Positions 22,422 to 33,960 of a DNA stretch of 64,000 bases are shown here, piece after piece. Under the pieces are notes generated by a model. That model saw only the letters and a list, made by a program, of their open reading frames with translations, was not told the origin of the DNA and did not search any database. The stretch covers positions 90,337,381 through 90,401,380 of the forward strand of contig OY856186.1 of NCBI GenBank assembly GCA_963693315.1, given 5' to 3'. This DNA is from Diogma glabrata. Taxonomy: Eukaryota; Arthropoda; Insecta; Diptera; Cylindrotomidae. The first letter of the stretch is position 1, and each line of letters starts with the position of its first letter. The position numbers and the translations under genes were made by a program.

Positions 22422-24163
22422 CGTAAACATTTGAGGCAACATACACTCAAATGAAAAAAAGATAATTGATAACTATTTTCAAAGAAAAGATTCAAATATT
22501 AACAGAAATATGTTTTGGGAAATTTTTTTTGAGAAAACTGTTTAATCCAAGCATTTTTGGTTTGAAAAGCCTTACATGGCCATGAACATGGTTTCGGTTG
22601 TCTATTTGCTTTTCCTATTTGTAAAAATGGCTCTATTTTTATGGTGAGCGCAAGTGAGTTACTTATCTAATCTTACACTCAAAAAAACATGTTCTATTTC
22701 CTATCGAAATGCAGTTGTCTCAACCTCGTCGTGGTGGAGAATATGGCGAATCGATCTCCGAAATTGATTCAACAACTGTACAGTTACAGAACGATGTAGT
22801 TAACACAACATCTCGAAATTTTTATTTGAAAATAAGATAAGGTTCAATTAATTTCAAATACTTCTATTTTAAAATGAAAAATTCATTATGTAAGGCCAAA
22901 GAAAATGTTTTTCATGGAAATAGTTTTTACCTTTATTCAAGTATTGTTATATTGCAAGTAACATTTTACATTTAAATAAACCTTATTCTATTGTCAGGAA
23001 TATGTTAACATGTAGTTGTCCCAATAATTTATCCCATAAACTGTTAACTTCGAGATGAGGTTGTCATTACTTTAATTTTTTTTTCAGTGTACTTTTAAAC
23101 AAGGTTTCGACATTTGTTTGAAAATAAGATGAATTAATCTTGTTTTGTTTTTCAACTGAAATTTATGTTTTTTGGCGGTTATAACTTTTCTAAAATAAAT
23201 TAATATAATCATAGTTTTTTTTAATTAATTATATTTTTGAAATTGGTGAGTATTATAATTTATAATAATTACGTATGAAATTTATTTATTAGAGTAATAT
23301 TCAATAAATTAATTTTTATGATCTTACCAATTAATTCGAATTATAGACTGAATTACTTTTATTATATTTTTCACGAAACTTTGATTGTAATTTTTTTGAC
23401 AGACAAAAATAGTTTAAATAAATGAATTTTTTTTTGACAGCTATAAAAAATTAAGGTTGCCACCGTAATATGGTGGCTCAACTCCTATCTTATCTAGTCT
23501 TAGTTTTTACCTGGGAAAACTAAAGTAACATAAACTAAGCAAAAGTAAAATTAGAAATCAAGACGGCCACCGGTACAAGGCTTTGGTACTAACCAAAAAA
23601 TATATAGGTACTAGCCTTTTTGAAAATGAAAGTAGGTTTTCAACAAGATAGAACAAATGAAAAAAAAATAAATTAATATAAAAATTCCAAAAAATAAATG
23701 GGATGTTGCCTCGACCAACAATTTCACTCTTAAGCTAAAAAGAACCACTTTACGCCCATAATACATAAATATCTATTAAAATATTTAAATATATTGTTGT
23801 TTTATTCTACAGAGAAAAAGCTTTAGAATGTTTACTTTACGGATGTTAAAATCCGGTCACATTAGGTAGCTATAAAAAATAGTGTTTATTGACGCCAGCA
23901 CTAAAATTTACTTTGCTATTTAAAGTCTCCGTTGCTAAAATTTCGCTTTCCATAAAGATTGTTTAATAGTGTTTGACTTGTTGGATTCAATAAAGATATT
24001 GATCAGATATTTTAAGAAAATTTAAATCGCTATTTAATGGTATCTTCAAATTGTCAATGAATATTTTTCACTAGATGGTGATGTATGGCCATCAACGTGT
24101 GGCACTACCAATTCCATTATGTCAAACGAACCCATATTTGGAGTTTTATAATTCAATATATAT
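22422..24163. other. Unassigned intron DNA
   Basis: No coding region is supported. A weak pair of ends (ACACTCAAAAAAA near 22675 and TTTTTTTTTCAGTGT near 23083) could mark another old MITE but lacks convincing internal complementarity. Confidence 0.35.
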
Positions 24164-24839
24164 TGTTACGATTGCAGAAAAATCTAGACGATTACAGAAA
24201 AATCTAGACGATTACGGTCACTTCTAGGAAAATCAAATCAACAAAATACTACAACAGATTAATGAAATGAACATTGTTGTTGTTGTACATATTCTTAGAA
24301 TTAAGGTCTATTTGTTTTATGATTTTATGAATCAAATCAACGTAACGTAAAATAATCGAATATTCTAATATTTTCTCAAGGTTTCTAAAAAGTGACCGCG
24401 AAATTTCTAGAGATTAAGAAAAGGTATATAAGGAAATTGTTTCTTGTAGTTTTTAATTAGTTTTATTTAAAACGTGTGACAGTGAAGTTAAAATTATAAA
24501 AGTGATATTTAAAATTAGTCTTTGTGTAAAGTTATAAGTGTAATAAAGTTATAAGTTTTATTGAGTAGAAATATTTTGTGTATTATTTTCAACGTTGTGA
24601 ACTGGAAATTTCTACAATCAACCGTTGGAGTTTCTGAAGCTGTTGAAAGAATATTCTAGTTAGGAATATTGTTTGCTGTATTGTTTTTCTATTGTTGTGG
24701 AACAATTAAGTTGTTGAATACTTAATAAAACCTGGTGTTTATACTTACTAATCAGTGATCGAACTCAGAAGAGATTGGGAATTGCGTTTATCGAATTGAG
24801 AGTAAGGCCAATTCGAAGGAAGTTTGGAAAAACGTAACA
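24164..24839 (+). repeat. 5' LTR
   Basis: It holds a 20-bp tandem duplication at its start (CGATTGCAGAAAAATCTAGA-like unit), a TATA box TATATAAG at 24425 and a polyadenylation signal AATAAA at 24724-24729. These place the U3, R and U5 regions in the usual order. Confidence 0.95.
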
Positions 24840-24873
24840 TTGGTGACATCGGCGGATTAGTAAGCTGTTAATA
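24840..24873 (+). promoter_or_regulatory. Short leader with candidate primer-binding site
   Basis: Only 34 bases separate the LTR end from the gag ATG. TGG at 24841-24843, one base after the LTR, is the usual start of a tRNA-complementary primer-binding site (TGGTGACATCGGCGGA). I could not assign the tRNA. Confidence 0.55.
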
Positions 24874-26280
24874 ATGGTTTTATTAAGTGATTTGAAGGTT
24901 CTTGAGTTAAAGAAAGAACTAGAACAACGTGGATTGGCAACAACCGGCAACAAAACTGAATTAACGATACGGCTTCGAGAAGCTATGGAAGCTAGTGGAG
25001 TAGTTGTGGAAAGTTACCAGTTTGGAGTGATTAGTCCAAATAATGATCTAGTGGCAGCTGATGAGGAGAAAAGTTCTGTTGCGGAAACAACAACCTCATT
25101 GCCACCTGCAAATTGTGATTTTACGCAGTTAATGGCTATGATGCAACAGATAAATTTGAACTTGAATGAAAAACTGGATGTTGTAAATGCTAATATGGAT
25201 GCCGTAAATGCCAATACGAATCAAAGCTTGGCTGCTACTAAGGAAGAAATTAGCTGCAACATCAATCAACAATTGGCTGCAAATAAAGAAGAAATCAGTT
25301 TGAACGTCAAGCAAATAATGGACGAGAAACTTCTCGAAATATCTACTACGTTACGGGAGGAAGTAGGCAGAGTTCATCAAGAGGTGAAAGAGCTAGAGCA
25401 GAAAGTACTTGATGAAAACAAAAAGGTACTTGCAAAAGTAGATGATTTCGAGAAACGGTTGCAAGATGTTGAAACGAATAAAGTCACTTCACATGTGGTA
25501 CAACAAATAGCAAATATTAAACTAAAGCCACCATCGTATGACGGTACCACATCTTTCGGCATCTTCAAGTTCCAGTTCGAGACCGCAGCTGATCAAAATG
25601 TTTGGAACGCTGAAAATCGTCTTGCTGCATTGATAGTTGCCCTTAAAGGGGAAGCAGCTGAAGCATTACAAGCAGTACCAGAAAACGATCGCAAAAGTTA
25701 TGCTGAAGTGATGAATGCGTTGGAACGAAAATATGGCAGCGACCACAAAAAGGAGCTATACCGGATCGAGTTAAAGGGTCGCTTGCAACGGAATGGAGAA
25801 AGCATTCAGGACTATTCTTCGGCAGTAGAACGCCTTGTACATTTGGCACACTCGAATACTCCACCGAATTTTATGGAGAAAATGAAGATCGAGGCGTTTA
25901 CTGATGGTATTCGTGATCCAGAAACACGAAAAGCAGTAATGTTGTCGCCAAAAGCAACATTCGCAGAAACTATTGCTTATGCCTTAACAAATGAAACTGC
26001 ACAAGCAATTATTAAACCATCAATTAAAATACGCCGGGTAGAGTTGGCTGATGATAACAATTACAAGCCCAGAGCACGAGAAAGTATTCGAAGTGACAGA
26101 ATACGATGCTGGTTATGTGGCAAGTTGGGCCATATTTCGAGAGAATGTCGAGATGTTAGAAGGAAACGAGCAAGATCAGCATCGCCTATGCAGAGACGTC
26201 CAGCAGAAGAACGTGTGCAGCAAGCTAGGGAAGAAGATGGAGCAGCAGCGCATCAGTTAAACTACAACGAGTCAGCCTAA
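24874..26280 (+). CDS. gag: Gag with N-terminal SAP-like domain and zinc knuckle
   Basis: Encodes 468 residues and starts at the first ATG after the leader. Residues 1-38 (LSDLKVLELKKELEQRGLAT, then GNKTELTIRLREAME) fit the SAP helix-extension-helix DNA-binding motif. Residues ~80-215 are heptad-rich with repeated NQ.LAA.KEEIS units, probably coiled coil. A Ty3/Gypsy capsid-like region follows (LKPPSYDGTTSFGIFKFQFE, YGSDHKKELYRIELKGR). A single CCHC knuckle, CWLCGKLGHISREC, lies near residue 412. The C-terminus is Arg-rich. Gag forms the particle and binds element RNA. The SAP-like domain could contact chromatin, which is inference. It ends in TAA, 18 bases after a slippery heptamer in the overlap with pol. 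Confidence 0.93.
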   Translation: MVLLSDLKVLELKKELEQRGLATTGNKTELTIRLREAMEASGVVVESYQFGVISPNNDLVAADEEKSSVAETTTSLPPANCDFTQLMAMMQQINLNLNEKLDVVNANMDAVNANTNQSLAATKEEISCNINQQLAANKEEISLNVKQIMDEKLLEISTTLREEVGRVHQEVKELEQKVLDENKKVLAKVDDFEKRLQDVETNKVTSHVVQQIANIKLKPPSYDGTTSFGIFKFQFETAADQNVWNAENRLAALIVALKGEAAEALQAVPENDRKSYAEVMNALERKYGSDHKKELYRIELKGRLQRNGESIQDYSSAVERLVHLAHSNTPPNFMEKMKIEAFTDGIRDPETRKAVMLSPKATFAETIAYALTNETAQAIIKPSIKIRRVELADDNNYKPRARESIRSDRIRCWLCGKLGHISRECRDVRRKRARSASPMQRRPAEERVQQAREEDGAAAHQLNYNESA

Positions 26281-29200
26281 AGGGGCGTAAGCTGGCTCCC
26301 ACAACCGATTGCCCCATAACCTTCATCCATGTTTCGAGATTAACAAGGAGAGGTGACAGCCTAACTGTTAGGGCTAATATTGATGGAAAAAGTTGTGTCA
26401 TCACGTTAGATACGGGAGCAACAAATACAATTGTCCGCACTGATGTTGTGAAAGGGAAACTAAAACCAGCAGGAAGATACCGAATGCAGACAGCTACTGG
26501 TGAAAGCGCAAGTATCAAAGGAAAAAAAGTGGTCAACTTTGAAATTGGGAATACTCACTTTCAACATGAAGTGGTTGTAGCTGACATTGTGGATGAAGTA
26601 ATCCTGGGAATGGACTTCATGAGGCCAAATGGATTCGTTATTGATGCTGGCAAAGGAGTACTCACGTACGGAAATGTTGAGTTGCCACTCCAATTTAATG
26701 GTGAAGATTCAAATTGTGTTCGTCGAATAATATTAGATCACAGGGAAAAGCTGCCACCCCAATCAGAAACAATCATTTGGGGAAAATTGGAAGGAGGTTC
26801 TGGGTCACCCAGGTTGTGGGTTGTAGAAGCCAACAAAGAACATCAAAATTTTAAAGAAGTCGTTATAGGGAAAACTTTAGTTAGATCGGATGCTGATTAC
26901 AAAATACCAGTAAGAGTTTTAAATCTGTCAGATACGCAGAAAACAATGAAAAAAGGATCAATCATAGGACAATGTGAAGAGGTAGCTAAAATAATAAAGT
27001 GCGAGCAGAAAAACATCAATTGCTCGGTCAACACAAAACAACAAAAGGCAGAAATGGAGCAACTTGTGCAGAAATGGACAGAAGGGCTTTCAGAAGAACA
27101 GAAGAAAGCAGCACGTCAATTGTTGGAGCGGCACAAGTCTGTATTCTGTAGTACACCTGAAGGGAATGGCAGAACCAATATGGTAAAACATCGTATTGAC
27201 ACCGGAGCAGAAAAGCCGATACGCCAGGCACCAAGACGATTACCATTAGCTAAAAGAGAGGAAGCTGATAAAATGGTGAGAGATATGAAAGAAGCTGGTG
27301 TGATTGAGCCTTCAGACAGTCCCTGGAGCTCACCTGTGGTGTTAGTTGGCAAGAAAGATGGGAGCTTGAGATTTTGTGTTGACTACAGGAAACTAAACAT
27401 AGTTACGAAGAAGGATAGCTACCCATTGCCTAGGATTGATGATACACTGGATACATTATCGGGTTCAAGATTGTTTTCAACACTGGATCTGCAGAGTGGT
27501 TACTGGCAGGTTGAAGTTGCGGATGAAGATCGGGAGAAAACAGCGTTCAGTGTAGGAAATGGACTATGGCAATTTAATGTCATGCCATTTGGGTTATGCA
27601 ACGCTCCCGCAACTTTCGAAAGATTAATGGAACGGGTACTTAAAGGCTTGCACTGGAAAACATGCCTTGTATATTTGGATGACATCATCGTCATGGGCAA
27701 AGACTTTGATGATCACTTGAGGAACTTGGCGGAGGTACTGGAAAGGTTGCAAGCAGCAGGTTTAAAGTTAAGTCCCAAAAAGTGCTCACTTTTCAAGGAA
27801 GAAGTAAAATATTTAGGACACAAGGTTACGGCAAAAGGAATTCATACCGATTCTGACAAGATTGCAGCAGTTATGAACTGGCCAAGACCGAAAAACCTAC
27901 ATGAACTACGAAGCTTCCTTGGATTGTGCACATATTACAGACGGTTTGTGCCAGGATTCGCCAACGTTGCCAAAAGTCTGCATGAGTTAACCAGAAAAGA
28001 TAAGGCATTTGAATGGAATGAACCTCAAGAACAAGCATTTGTGGAGCTCCGAAAGAGATTATGTACGGCTCCAATTCTGTCCTATCCTATACCAAATGTT
28101 CAGTTTATTTTGGATACTGATGCCAGTAATGAAGGTATAGGAGGAGTCTTGTCGCAGAATATAGATGGTCAGGAAAAGGTGATAGCTTATTTCTCGAAAA
28201 TGCTATCCAAGCCGGAGCGGAATTATTGTGTAACTCGAAAGGAATTATTGGCTATTGTGGAATCCGTCAAACATTTCCATAAATACTTGTATGGTCAGAA
28301 ATTTCATCTCAGAACTGACCATGGTGCGTTAAGGTGGTTACTCCAGTTCAAAAATCCAGAGGGACAAGTAGCACGTTGGATCGAACGGTTGCAGGCGTAC
28401 GATTTGGACATTGAACATCGAAAGGGTACTGCACATGGGAACGCTGATGCATTATCGAGACGACCCTGTCAAGTTGAATGCAAGCATTGCAGTCGTCAAG
28501 AAAATAAGGAGAACATCATCGATGTACGATTACTACAAGTGCTACCTGACGATGAATGGACTGCTGAAGCCATAAGAAAAGATCAATTAGAAGATCCGGA
28601 TCTTGCACCCATCATCGAGTTCAAGGAAAAGGGCTGCAAACCAGTATGGGGAGAAATTTCTGATAAAACTCCAACTTTGAAGGCGTACTGGGCGCAATGG
28701 GACAGTCTCCAGTTAGAGGATGGATGTTTAAAGAGAGTATGGGATAGCTCAGATGGCAAGATAAAGCAATCCCTTACAGTGGTACCAAAAAGGAAAATAG
28801 AAGCAGTACTAAGGGAGTATCACGAAGGAACGAGTGGAGGTCATCTTGGGATCAATAAAACTCTTGCAAAAATACGACAACGGTTTTACTGGTCAGGGAC
28901 TCGGCAATCAATTGTGGAATGGTGTCAAAAATGCGACAAATGTGCGGCGGTAAAAGGACCCGCACGAAGAAGTCATGGAAAAATGAAGCAATACAATGTA
29001 GGTGCTCCATTTGAAAGGATCGCAATGGATGTAGCGGGACCATTTCCAACAACTGAAAATCAGAATAAATATGTGCTTGTGATCATGGACTACTTCAGTA
29101 AGTGGCCGGAAGTGTGTGCGATTCCCAGCCAGGAAGCAACCACAATCGCTGAAGCTGTGATAAATAATTGGATCAGCCGCTATGGAGTTCCTATGGAGAT

Positions 29201-29879
29201 CCACACCGATCAGGGACGGAACTTCGAGTCAGCTGTATTCCAGGAAATTTGTCAAATGCTGGGGATTAACAAAACGAGGACGACAGCTTCACACCCACAG
29301 TCAGATGGGATGGTTGAGAGATTCAATGCTACTTTGGAGGAATTTCTAGCTAAAGTGGTCAGTAAGAATCAACGTAACTGGGATCAACACATTCCTTTAT
29401 TTTTGATGGCATACAGATCAGCAGTTCATGACACCACGACCATGACACCAGCTCAAACTATTTTTGGAAGTGATTTAAGACTTCCTGGTGACCTCAAATT
29501 TGGAGCGGTACCATCAACATCATTGTCTGCGCAAGAATACGTCAACCAAATCCGGGAGAACCTTGAGGATATTCACAAGCTTGTTCGGCAGAAGATACAA
29601 CTGACCAGTGATAGAATGAAAGCCCGATATGATATACGATCTAATAATAAAGGTTTCGAAGAAGGACAATTAGTATGGCTACACAACCCACAACGAAAAC
29701 GAGGGTTATCACCAAAACTGCAACCTGCATGGGAAGGACCTTACAACATTATAACGAAGTTAAATGACGTGGTTTATAGAATTAAGAAAGGCCATCGAGG
29801 CAAAGCGAAAGTAGTACATTTGGAAAGGTTGGCCTTATACAAAGGAGAGCTAGATCCTGTTCGGGACGAACAGGCTTAA
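26229..29879 (+). CDS. pol: Pol polyprotein: protease, RT, RNase H, integrase
   Basis: An open frame of 1216 codons, -1 relative to gag. Counting from its first open codon: aspartic protease LDTGATNT near residue 60; reverse transcriptase with PFGLCNAPATFERLM and the catalytic YLDD at residue 482; RNase H with DTDAS near 629 and YCVTRKELLAIV; integrase with an HHCC zinc finger from residue 872 (HLGINKTLAKIR...CQKCDKC). The catalytic triad is D934, D994 and E1030, an exact D-35-E spacing. The C-terminus has a GPY/F-type module (WEGPYNII...VVYRI) and no chromodomain. No stop or frameshift interrupts it. It is probably made as Gag-Pol by frameshifting. The frame ends 11 bases before the 3' LTR, within a purine-rich stretch (AAGTGGAGGGTA) that is the likely polypurine tract. 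Confidence 0.96.
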   Translation, partial: GRRWSSSASVKLQRVSLKGRKLAPTTDCPITFIHVSRLTRRGDSLTVRANIDGKSCVITLDTGATNTIVRTDVVKGKLKPAGRYRMQTATGESASIKGKKVVNFEIGNTHFQHEVVVADIVDEVILGMDFMRPNGFVIDAGKGVLTYGNVELPLQFNGEDSNCVRRIILDHREKLPPQSETIIWGKLEGGSGSPRLWVVEANKEHQNFKEVVIGKTLVRSDADYKIPVRVLNLSDTQKTMKKGSIIGQCEEVAKIIKCEQKNINCSVNTKQQKAEMEQLVQKWTEGLSEEQKKAARQLLERHKSVFCSTPEGNGRTNMVKHRIDTGAEKPIRQAPRRLPLAKREEADKMVRDMKEAGVIEPSDSPWSSPVVLVGKKDGSLRFCVDYRKLNIVTKKDSYPLPRIDDTLDTLSGSRLFSTLDLQSGYWQVEVADEDREKTAFSVGNGLWQFNVMPFGLCNAPATFERLMERVLKGLHWKTCLVYLDDIIVMGKDFDDHLRNLAEVLERLQAAGLKLSPKKCSLFKEEVKYLGHKVTAKGIHTDSDKIAAVMNWPRPKNLHELRSFLGLCTYYRRFVPGFANVAKSLHELTRKDKAFEWNEPQEQAFVELRKRLCTAPILSYPIPNVQFILDTDASNEGIGGVLSQNIDGQEKVIAYFSKMLSKPERNYCVTRKELLAIVESVKHFHKYLYGQKFHLRTDHGALRWLLQFKNPEGQVARWIERLQAYDLDIEHRKGTAHGNADALSRRPCQVECKHCSRQENKENIIDVRLLQVLPDDEWTAEAIRKDQLEDPDLAPIIEFKEKGCKPVWGEISDKTPTLKAYWAQWDSLQLEDGCLKRVWDSSDGKIKQSLTVVPKRKIEAVLREYHEGTSGGHLGINKTLAKIRQRFYWSGTRQSIVEWCQKCDKCAAVKGPARRSHGKMKQYNVGAPFERIAMDVAGPFPTTENQNKYVLVIMDYFSKWPEVCAIPSQEATTIAEAVINNWISRYGVPMEIHTDQGRNFESAVFQEICQMLGINKTRTTASHPQSDGMVERFNATLEEFLAKVVSKNQRNWDQHIPLFLMAYRSAVHDTTTMTPAQTIFGSDLRLPGDLKFGAVPSTSLSAQEYVNQIRENLEDIHKLVRQKIQLTSDRMKARYDIRSNNKGFEEGQLVWLHNPQRKRGLSPKLQPAWEGPYNIITKLNDVVYRIKKGHRGKAKVVHLERLALYKGELDPVRDEQA
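26256..26262 (+). promoter_or_regulatory. Predicted -1 ribosomal frameshift site GTTAAAC
   Basis: In the gag frame the bases are split G TTA AAC, the register for simultaneous -1 slippage. After the shift reading continues GTT AAA CTA in the pol frame. It lies inside the 52-base overlap between the last pol-frame stop (26226-26228) and the gag stop (26278-26280). GTTAAAC is a known -1 slippery heptamer. I did not define a downstream pseudoknot. Confidence 0.7.
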
Positions 29880-29890
29880 GTGGAGGGTAT

Positions 29891-30566
29891 TGTTACGATT
29901 GCAGAAAAATCTAGACGATTACAGAAAAATCTAGACGATTACGGTCACTTCTAGGAAAATCAAATCAACAAAATACTACAACAGATTAATGAAATGAACA
30001 TTGTTGTTGTTGTACATATTCTTAGAATTAAGGTCTATTTGTTTTATGATTTTATGAATCAAATCAACGTAACGTAAAATAATCGAATATTCTAATATTT
30101 TCTCAAGGTTTCTAAAAAGTGACCGCGAAATTTCTAGAGATTAAGAAAAGGTATATAAGGAAATTGTTTCTTGTAGTTTTTAATTAGTTTTATTTAAAAC
30201 GTGTGACAGTGAAGTTAAAATTATAAAAGTGATATTTAAAATTAGTCTTTGTGTAAAGTTATAAGTGTAATAAAGTTATAAGTTTTATTGAGTAGAAATA
30301 TTTTGTGTATTATTTTCAACGTTGTGAACTGGAAATTTCTACAATCAACCGTTGGAGTTTCTGAAGCTGTTGAAAGAATATTCTAGTTAGGAATATTGTT
30401 TGCTGTATTGTTTTTCTATTGTTGTGGAACAATTAAGTTGTTGAATACTTAATAAAACCTGGTGTTTATACTTACTAATCAGTGATCGAACTCAGAAGAG
30501 ATTGGGAATTGCGTTTATCGAATTGAGAGTAAGGCCAATTCGAAGGAAGTTTGGAAAAACGTAACA
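29891..30566 (+). repeat. 3' LTR
   Basis: Identical to the 5' LTR by direct comparison over 676 bp, with TATA at 30152 and AATAAA at 30451. Confidence 0.95.
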
Positions 30567-33009
30567 ATATATTACAATAAGTTTCATAATTCGTGATTTG
30601 TGTAAAAATGATATCTATATATAAATACGCAAGCATAATTTTTGCGGTACAATTTTAAAATATTTGCTTCATCAAAAGTGTGGCAAAATTTATGTTGTAG
30701 GAAAGGTCTTGAGTAGTAGATGTGTCGAAAAAATTTGTTTTTGAATTTTGACGATTTTTTCAGAAAAAATGGCAAAAATGTGATGATTGTGTTTTTTGAC
30801 TTTTTTTTTCGGTTATTTTGTAGATAGTTTTTTTGCTGGATAGGTTTTTTTTGGTTTTTTCGGTTTTTTTGCGAGATAGTAAAACTAGGTATCGAATTAA
30901 TGCAAGCTCTTGAAATAAAAAATGTTTACAGCACAGATTTAAATTTTAAATTACATCTACTAATTTGTTATGTCGCTGTAAACGTGGTATACAATTATAC
31001 ATCATAAATTAAAGAGTTTTGCATTGTCAATTCACAACTCTATTTTTATTTATTTCACTTTATATTTTGGATCTTGTTATCGATTTGAATTAGCCTGCTG
31101 CTACCACACAAACTGTTTATTGCATGAAATATTCATTGTTAAAATAACAAAATACAGGTACTATTCTTATTAAATTTTTTTATTCATTGCAATATCATTT
31201 TAACGTTATTGTTTATTTAGTTTTCGTCTGATAAAGATATATTTTTTATTTGCTTTAAGATTATTTACGTATAATACAAGCGGTTGATAGAACCGTTACA
31301 ATATTTTTAGATTTTTTTATTTTTTAAGGAACCAACTCTATTTTTTGTGTCATTGATGATTGTAATTGAGGAGGTTATGCTGTCCACGAGTATGCACCGC
31401 CTATATTAGTTTATTTTCACTTGTAAATCTTATATACTAGCCAATATGTCACTGACATTTCAGGTTCCTCACCTCGGTTTCTCAACTCATCAAGTGATAT
31501 ACCAAAGGTAGAACAAGATCGTTAGTCAAATAGTGTTTTGTTTGATGTATCAACTTTAAGTGAGGGACTACAAAAGTTCGCTGAAGGCCTTCGAGATGTT
31601 TACCCAAAAAGTGAGCAAAATACAACCGGACTTTTATAAATTACGACACCTTCAAACTAATGATTGGATTACTAACAGTTACGTGAACAAACAGCGGCGA
31701 GCCTTTTAATTGGAAATAATGATTGATTTGATTGACGAGGCAGTTAGTGTCATAAGTGCACAAGAATCATAATTATTATAAACGTGTTGGCGAAAATTTG
31801 AACAAATTCCATAAACATTTTCGAATCACATCAATATGTACAACTATTTGGTTAAAAAGAAAATTCAGAAAAAAATTCAAACAAAACTAAAAATATTGAA
31901 CGCATATAAAAACTGTCCAAACAAAACTAAATATTTACCCGCCATTCAAATATAAAACACACAAATGACATAACCGAAACTTATATATACACAAATCAAA
32001 ATTCTTTAATTTATGTTCTCCTTCCCTACACGTTCCGTACATAAAAACTCCTGTCAATTATAATGAATTAATGTTCAGATCTCAGGGTTAAAGACATTTT
32101 ATTTATTTTTCCTCATCATAAATTAAATCCTTTATTGCTTTATCTCCTTTATTTAAGTTCATAGCTTCCCACACAAATTGTTATACAAATTAAAATTAAT
32201 TTATTTTTAAAAATTGTACAAGCGTGACCTAAAAACACTGAAAGGTAGAAATAAATTATAAATATAACTAATCCCTTCTGAAAGGTTTTTTATTTTTTGG
32301 TTTTTTAAGTTCATTGTCCTCGTTAGTATAGTTCATTTAATACTTACTTACCTATATTTTTTTTATGACCGTGATAGGTATAGAAACGCTTTTTGGTAGA
32401 AATTAGAAATTTTCTGTCAAAATAACAATGAACTTGTTCAATAATATGATTTAGGATCAATAACCTCGGTTTTTTGTTATATTTTTGAATGATTTAGTTG
32501 TTGAAGGCATATTCTTTTTTTGGTTTTCTTAACAAATATTGAAAATGGATTTCTACAAACACAGGTGAAACAGGTAATAATTTTTATATTTGTTTTAATA
32601 CATTTATGTACTTAGTTACAAAGTCAGTAGTTAAGTGAAAATGGTTTTGTTTATTCAATATTTTCGTCAGGTATTGTTGAAATAATAATATCTGTGTTTC
32701 TGTGACATACATTACTGTGGTTGTTAAGTTTATGGTTAAACAATTTTTAACAATCTACACAATCGATTGTTTGTATGATAAAAAGTAATTTCGGTGGAGT
32801 TCATATGTCATAAATGTAAAGACAAGTTTACGGTTGTCAAATTTGTGATTTCCGAACAAAACGTTGCTTTTGCTAATTTGTAATTGCCTCAATTAAACAA
32901 GTCATTTAATACCTCCACAGAGGAAATAAGTCGAAAAGAAGACTATAAAAACACACTGAACCTCATTTGAATTTGAATGGAACTAAACAAACAAAATAGT
33001 TTGTGACAC
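30567..33009. other. Unassigned intron DNA
   Basis: Mostly AT-rich with no supported gene. Near 31560-31690 a short run reads LSEGLQKFAEGLRDVYPKSE before a stop, with further coding-like segments in other frames. It resembles a decayed protein-coding relic, source unknown. Confidence 0.35.
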
Positions 33010-33960
33010 CAGAATTGGATATTTTAGACTTCGTCTACATGGGATTCCAACATACTGCTGCGGTTTCAATGACATTACTGAGATACTGTTTTCACAACAA
33101 GCTATCCAAGAAATGATAAATAAAGATCTGCCCCGGGCTATATCAACGAAACAGCTTTCAAAAAATTAAACAATTCATTGGTACCGAAATAAATGGAGTA
33201 CAGTACCGATCGAATTTTGTGGAATGTGATGAAAAATATGATAAAAAGGAATGGAACCCAATGATACCCAACAAGACGGCTCAATGATCTAGACTATACA
33301 GACGACATCTGCCTGCTTACAGACACACATACTGATGTGCAAAAGAAAATACAGAAGCACATGACGTAGACATCAACCCTTGCACATTAGGTTGACCATT
33401 AATAATTCACAAGTAAATGAAGCTAATAAATTTGTGTACCTTGTTTGTAGTGTAGCAAAAACAGGCGGGAACGAAGAAGAAATCAGTCAACGCATTAACA
33501 AAGCCAGGAATACATTAAATATACTTCAAAAGATCTGGAATCCATCTTGTAAGAAAGACAAAGTTACGCATGTCAATTTGCATGTGTCAAGTTATTACTT
33601 TTGTATGGTTGTGAAACATGGAAACATACAAAAAGAATCACAAACCAACTACAGGTGTTTGTGAAAAAATGCCTGACACTACGGATCAAATGCTTCTGGC
33701 CAAACACCATAAGGAACTTCTACGGCAAACTGAGCAGTTAGACATTGAGACTGATATAAAACAAAGCAATAGATATTGATATAGGACAAACACTGAGAAA
33801 ATCAGCAGAAGATAGAACAAGGATGTCTATAGAGTGGAACCCACAAGGAAAGTTGGAAGGCTACCAATGACGTGAAAAAAACGGTGCTAGCTGAAGCAAA
33901 ACAAATTAGCAGGACATGAGGAGAGAACTTAGGCATCTTATATTTTGCTGCTGTGAAATG
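33010..33960 (+). pseudogene. RTE-type reverse transcriptase relic
   Basis: Scattered plus-strand segments spell the C-terminal half of an RTE LINE: DYTDDICLLTDTHTDVQKKI (YADD-like motif, near 33290), then VNEANKFVYLVCSVAKTGGN, EEISQRINKARNTLNILQKI, LLYGCETWKHT and KCFWPNTIRNFYGK. Several frame changes and stops separate them. The element is truncated on both sides and old. It belongs to a different RTE lineage from copies A and B, as its FVYL/IWNPSCKKDKV segments differ from theirs. Confidence 0.7.

Larger units (their letters stand above)
24164..30566 (+). mobile_element. Complete Ty3/Gypsy LTR retrotransposon
   Basis: A 6403-bp element with two 676-bp LTRs (24164-24839, 29891-30566) that are identical base for base as I read them. 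The LTRs begin TGTTACG and end CGTAACA. The insertion is flanked by ATAT (up to ATATAT) on both sides. Gag and Pol overlap in the -1 frame, and both frames are open through all expected domains in the order PR-RT-RH-INT, which defines Ty3/Gypsy. There is no env-like frame after pol. Everything needed for an autonomous cycle appears present, so it may be young and active. It lies inside the vari intron, antisense to the gene. Confidence 0.95.

Noticed and set aside
22672..23090. Possible MITE with ACACT...AGTGT ends
   Set aside because: Apart from the terminal A/T runs the arms do not pair well, and the TA duplication is too short to be convincing.
25014..29204. Several 60-100-codon minus-strand frames opposite gag and pol
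   Set aside because: They are shadows of the intact plus-strand Gypsy genes and have no motifs of their own.
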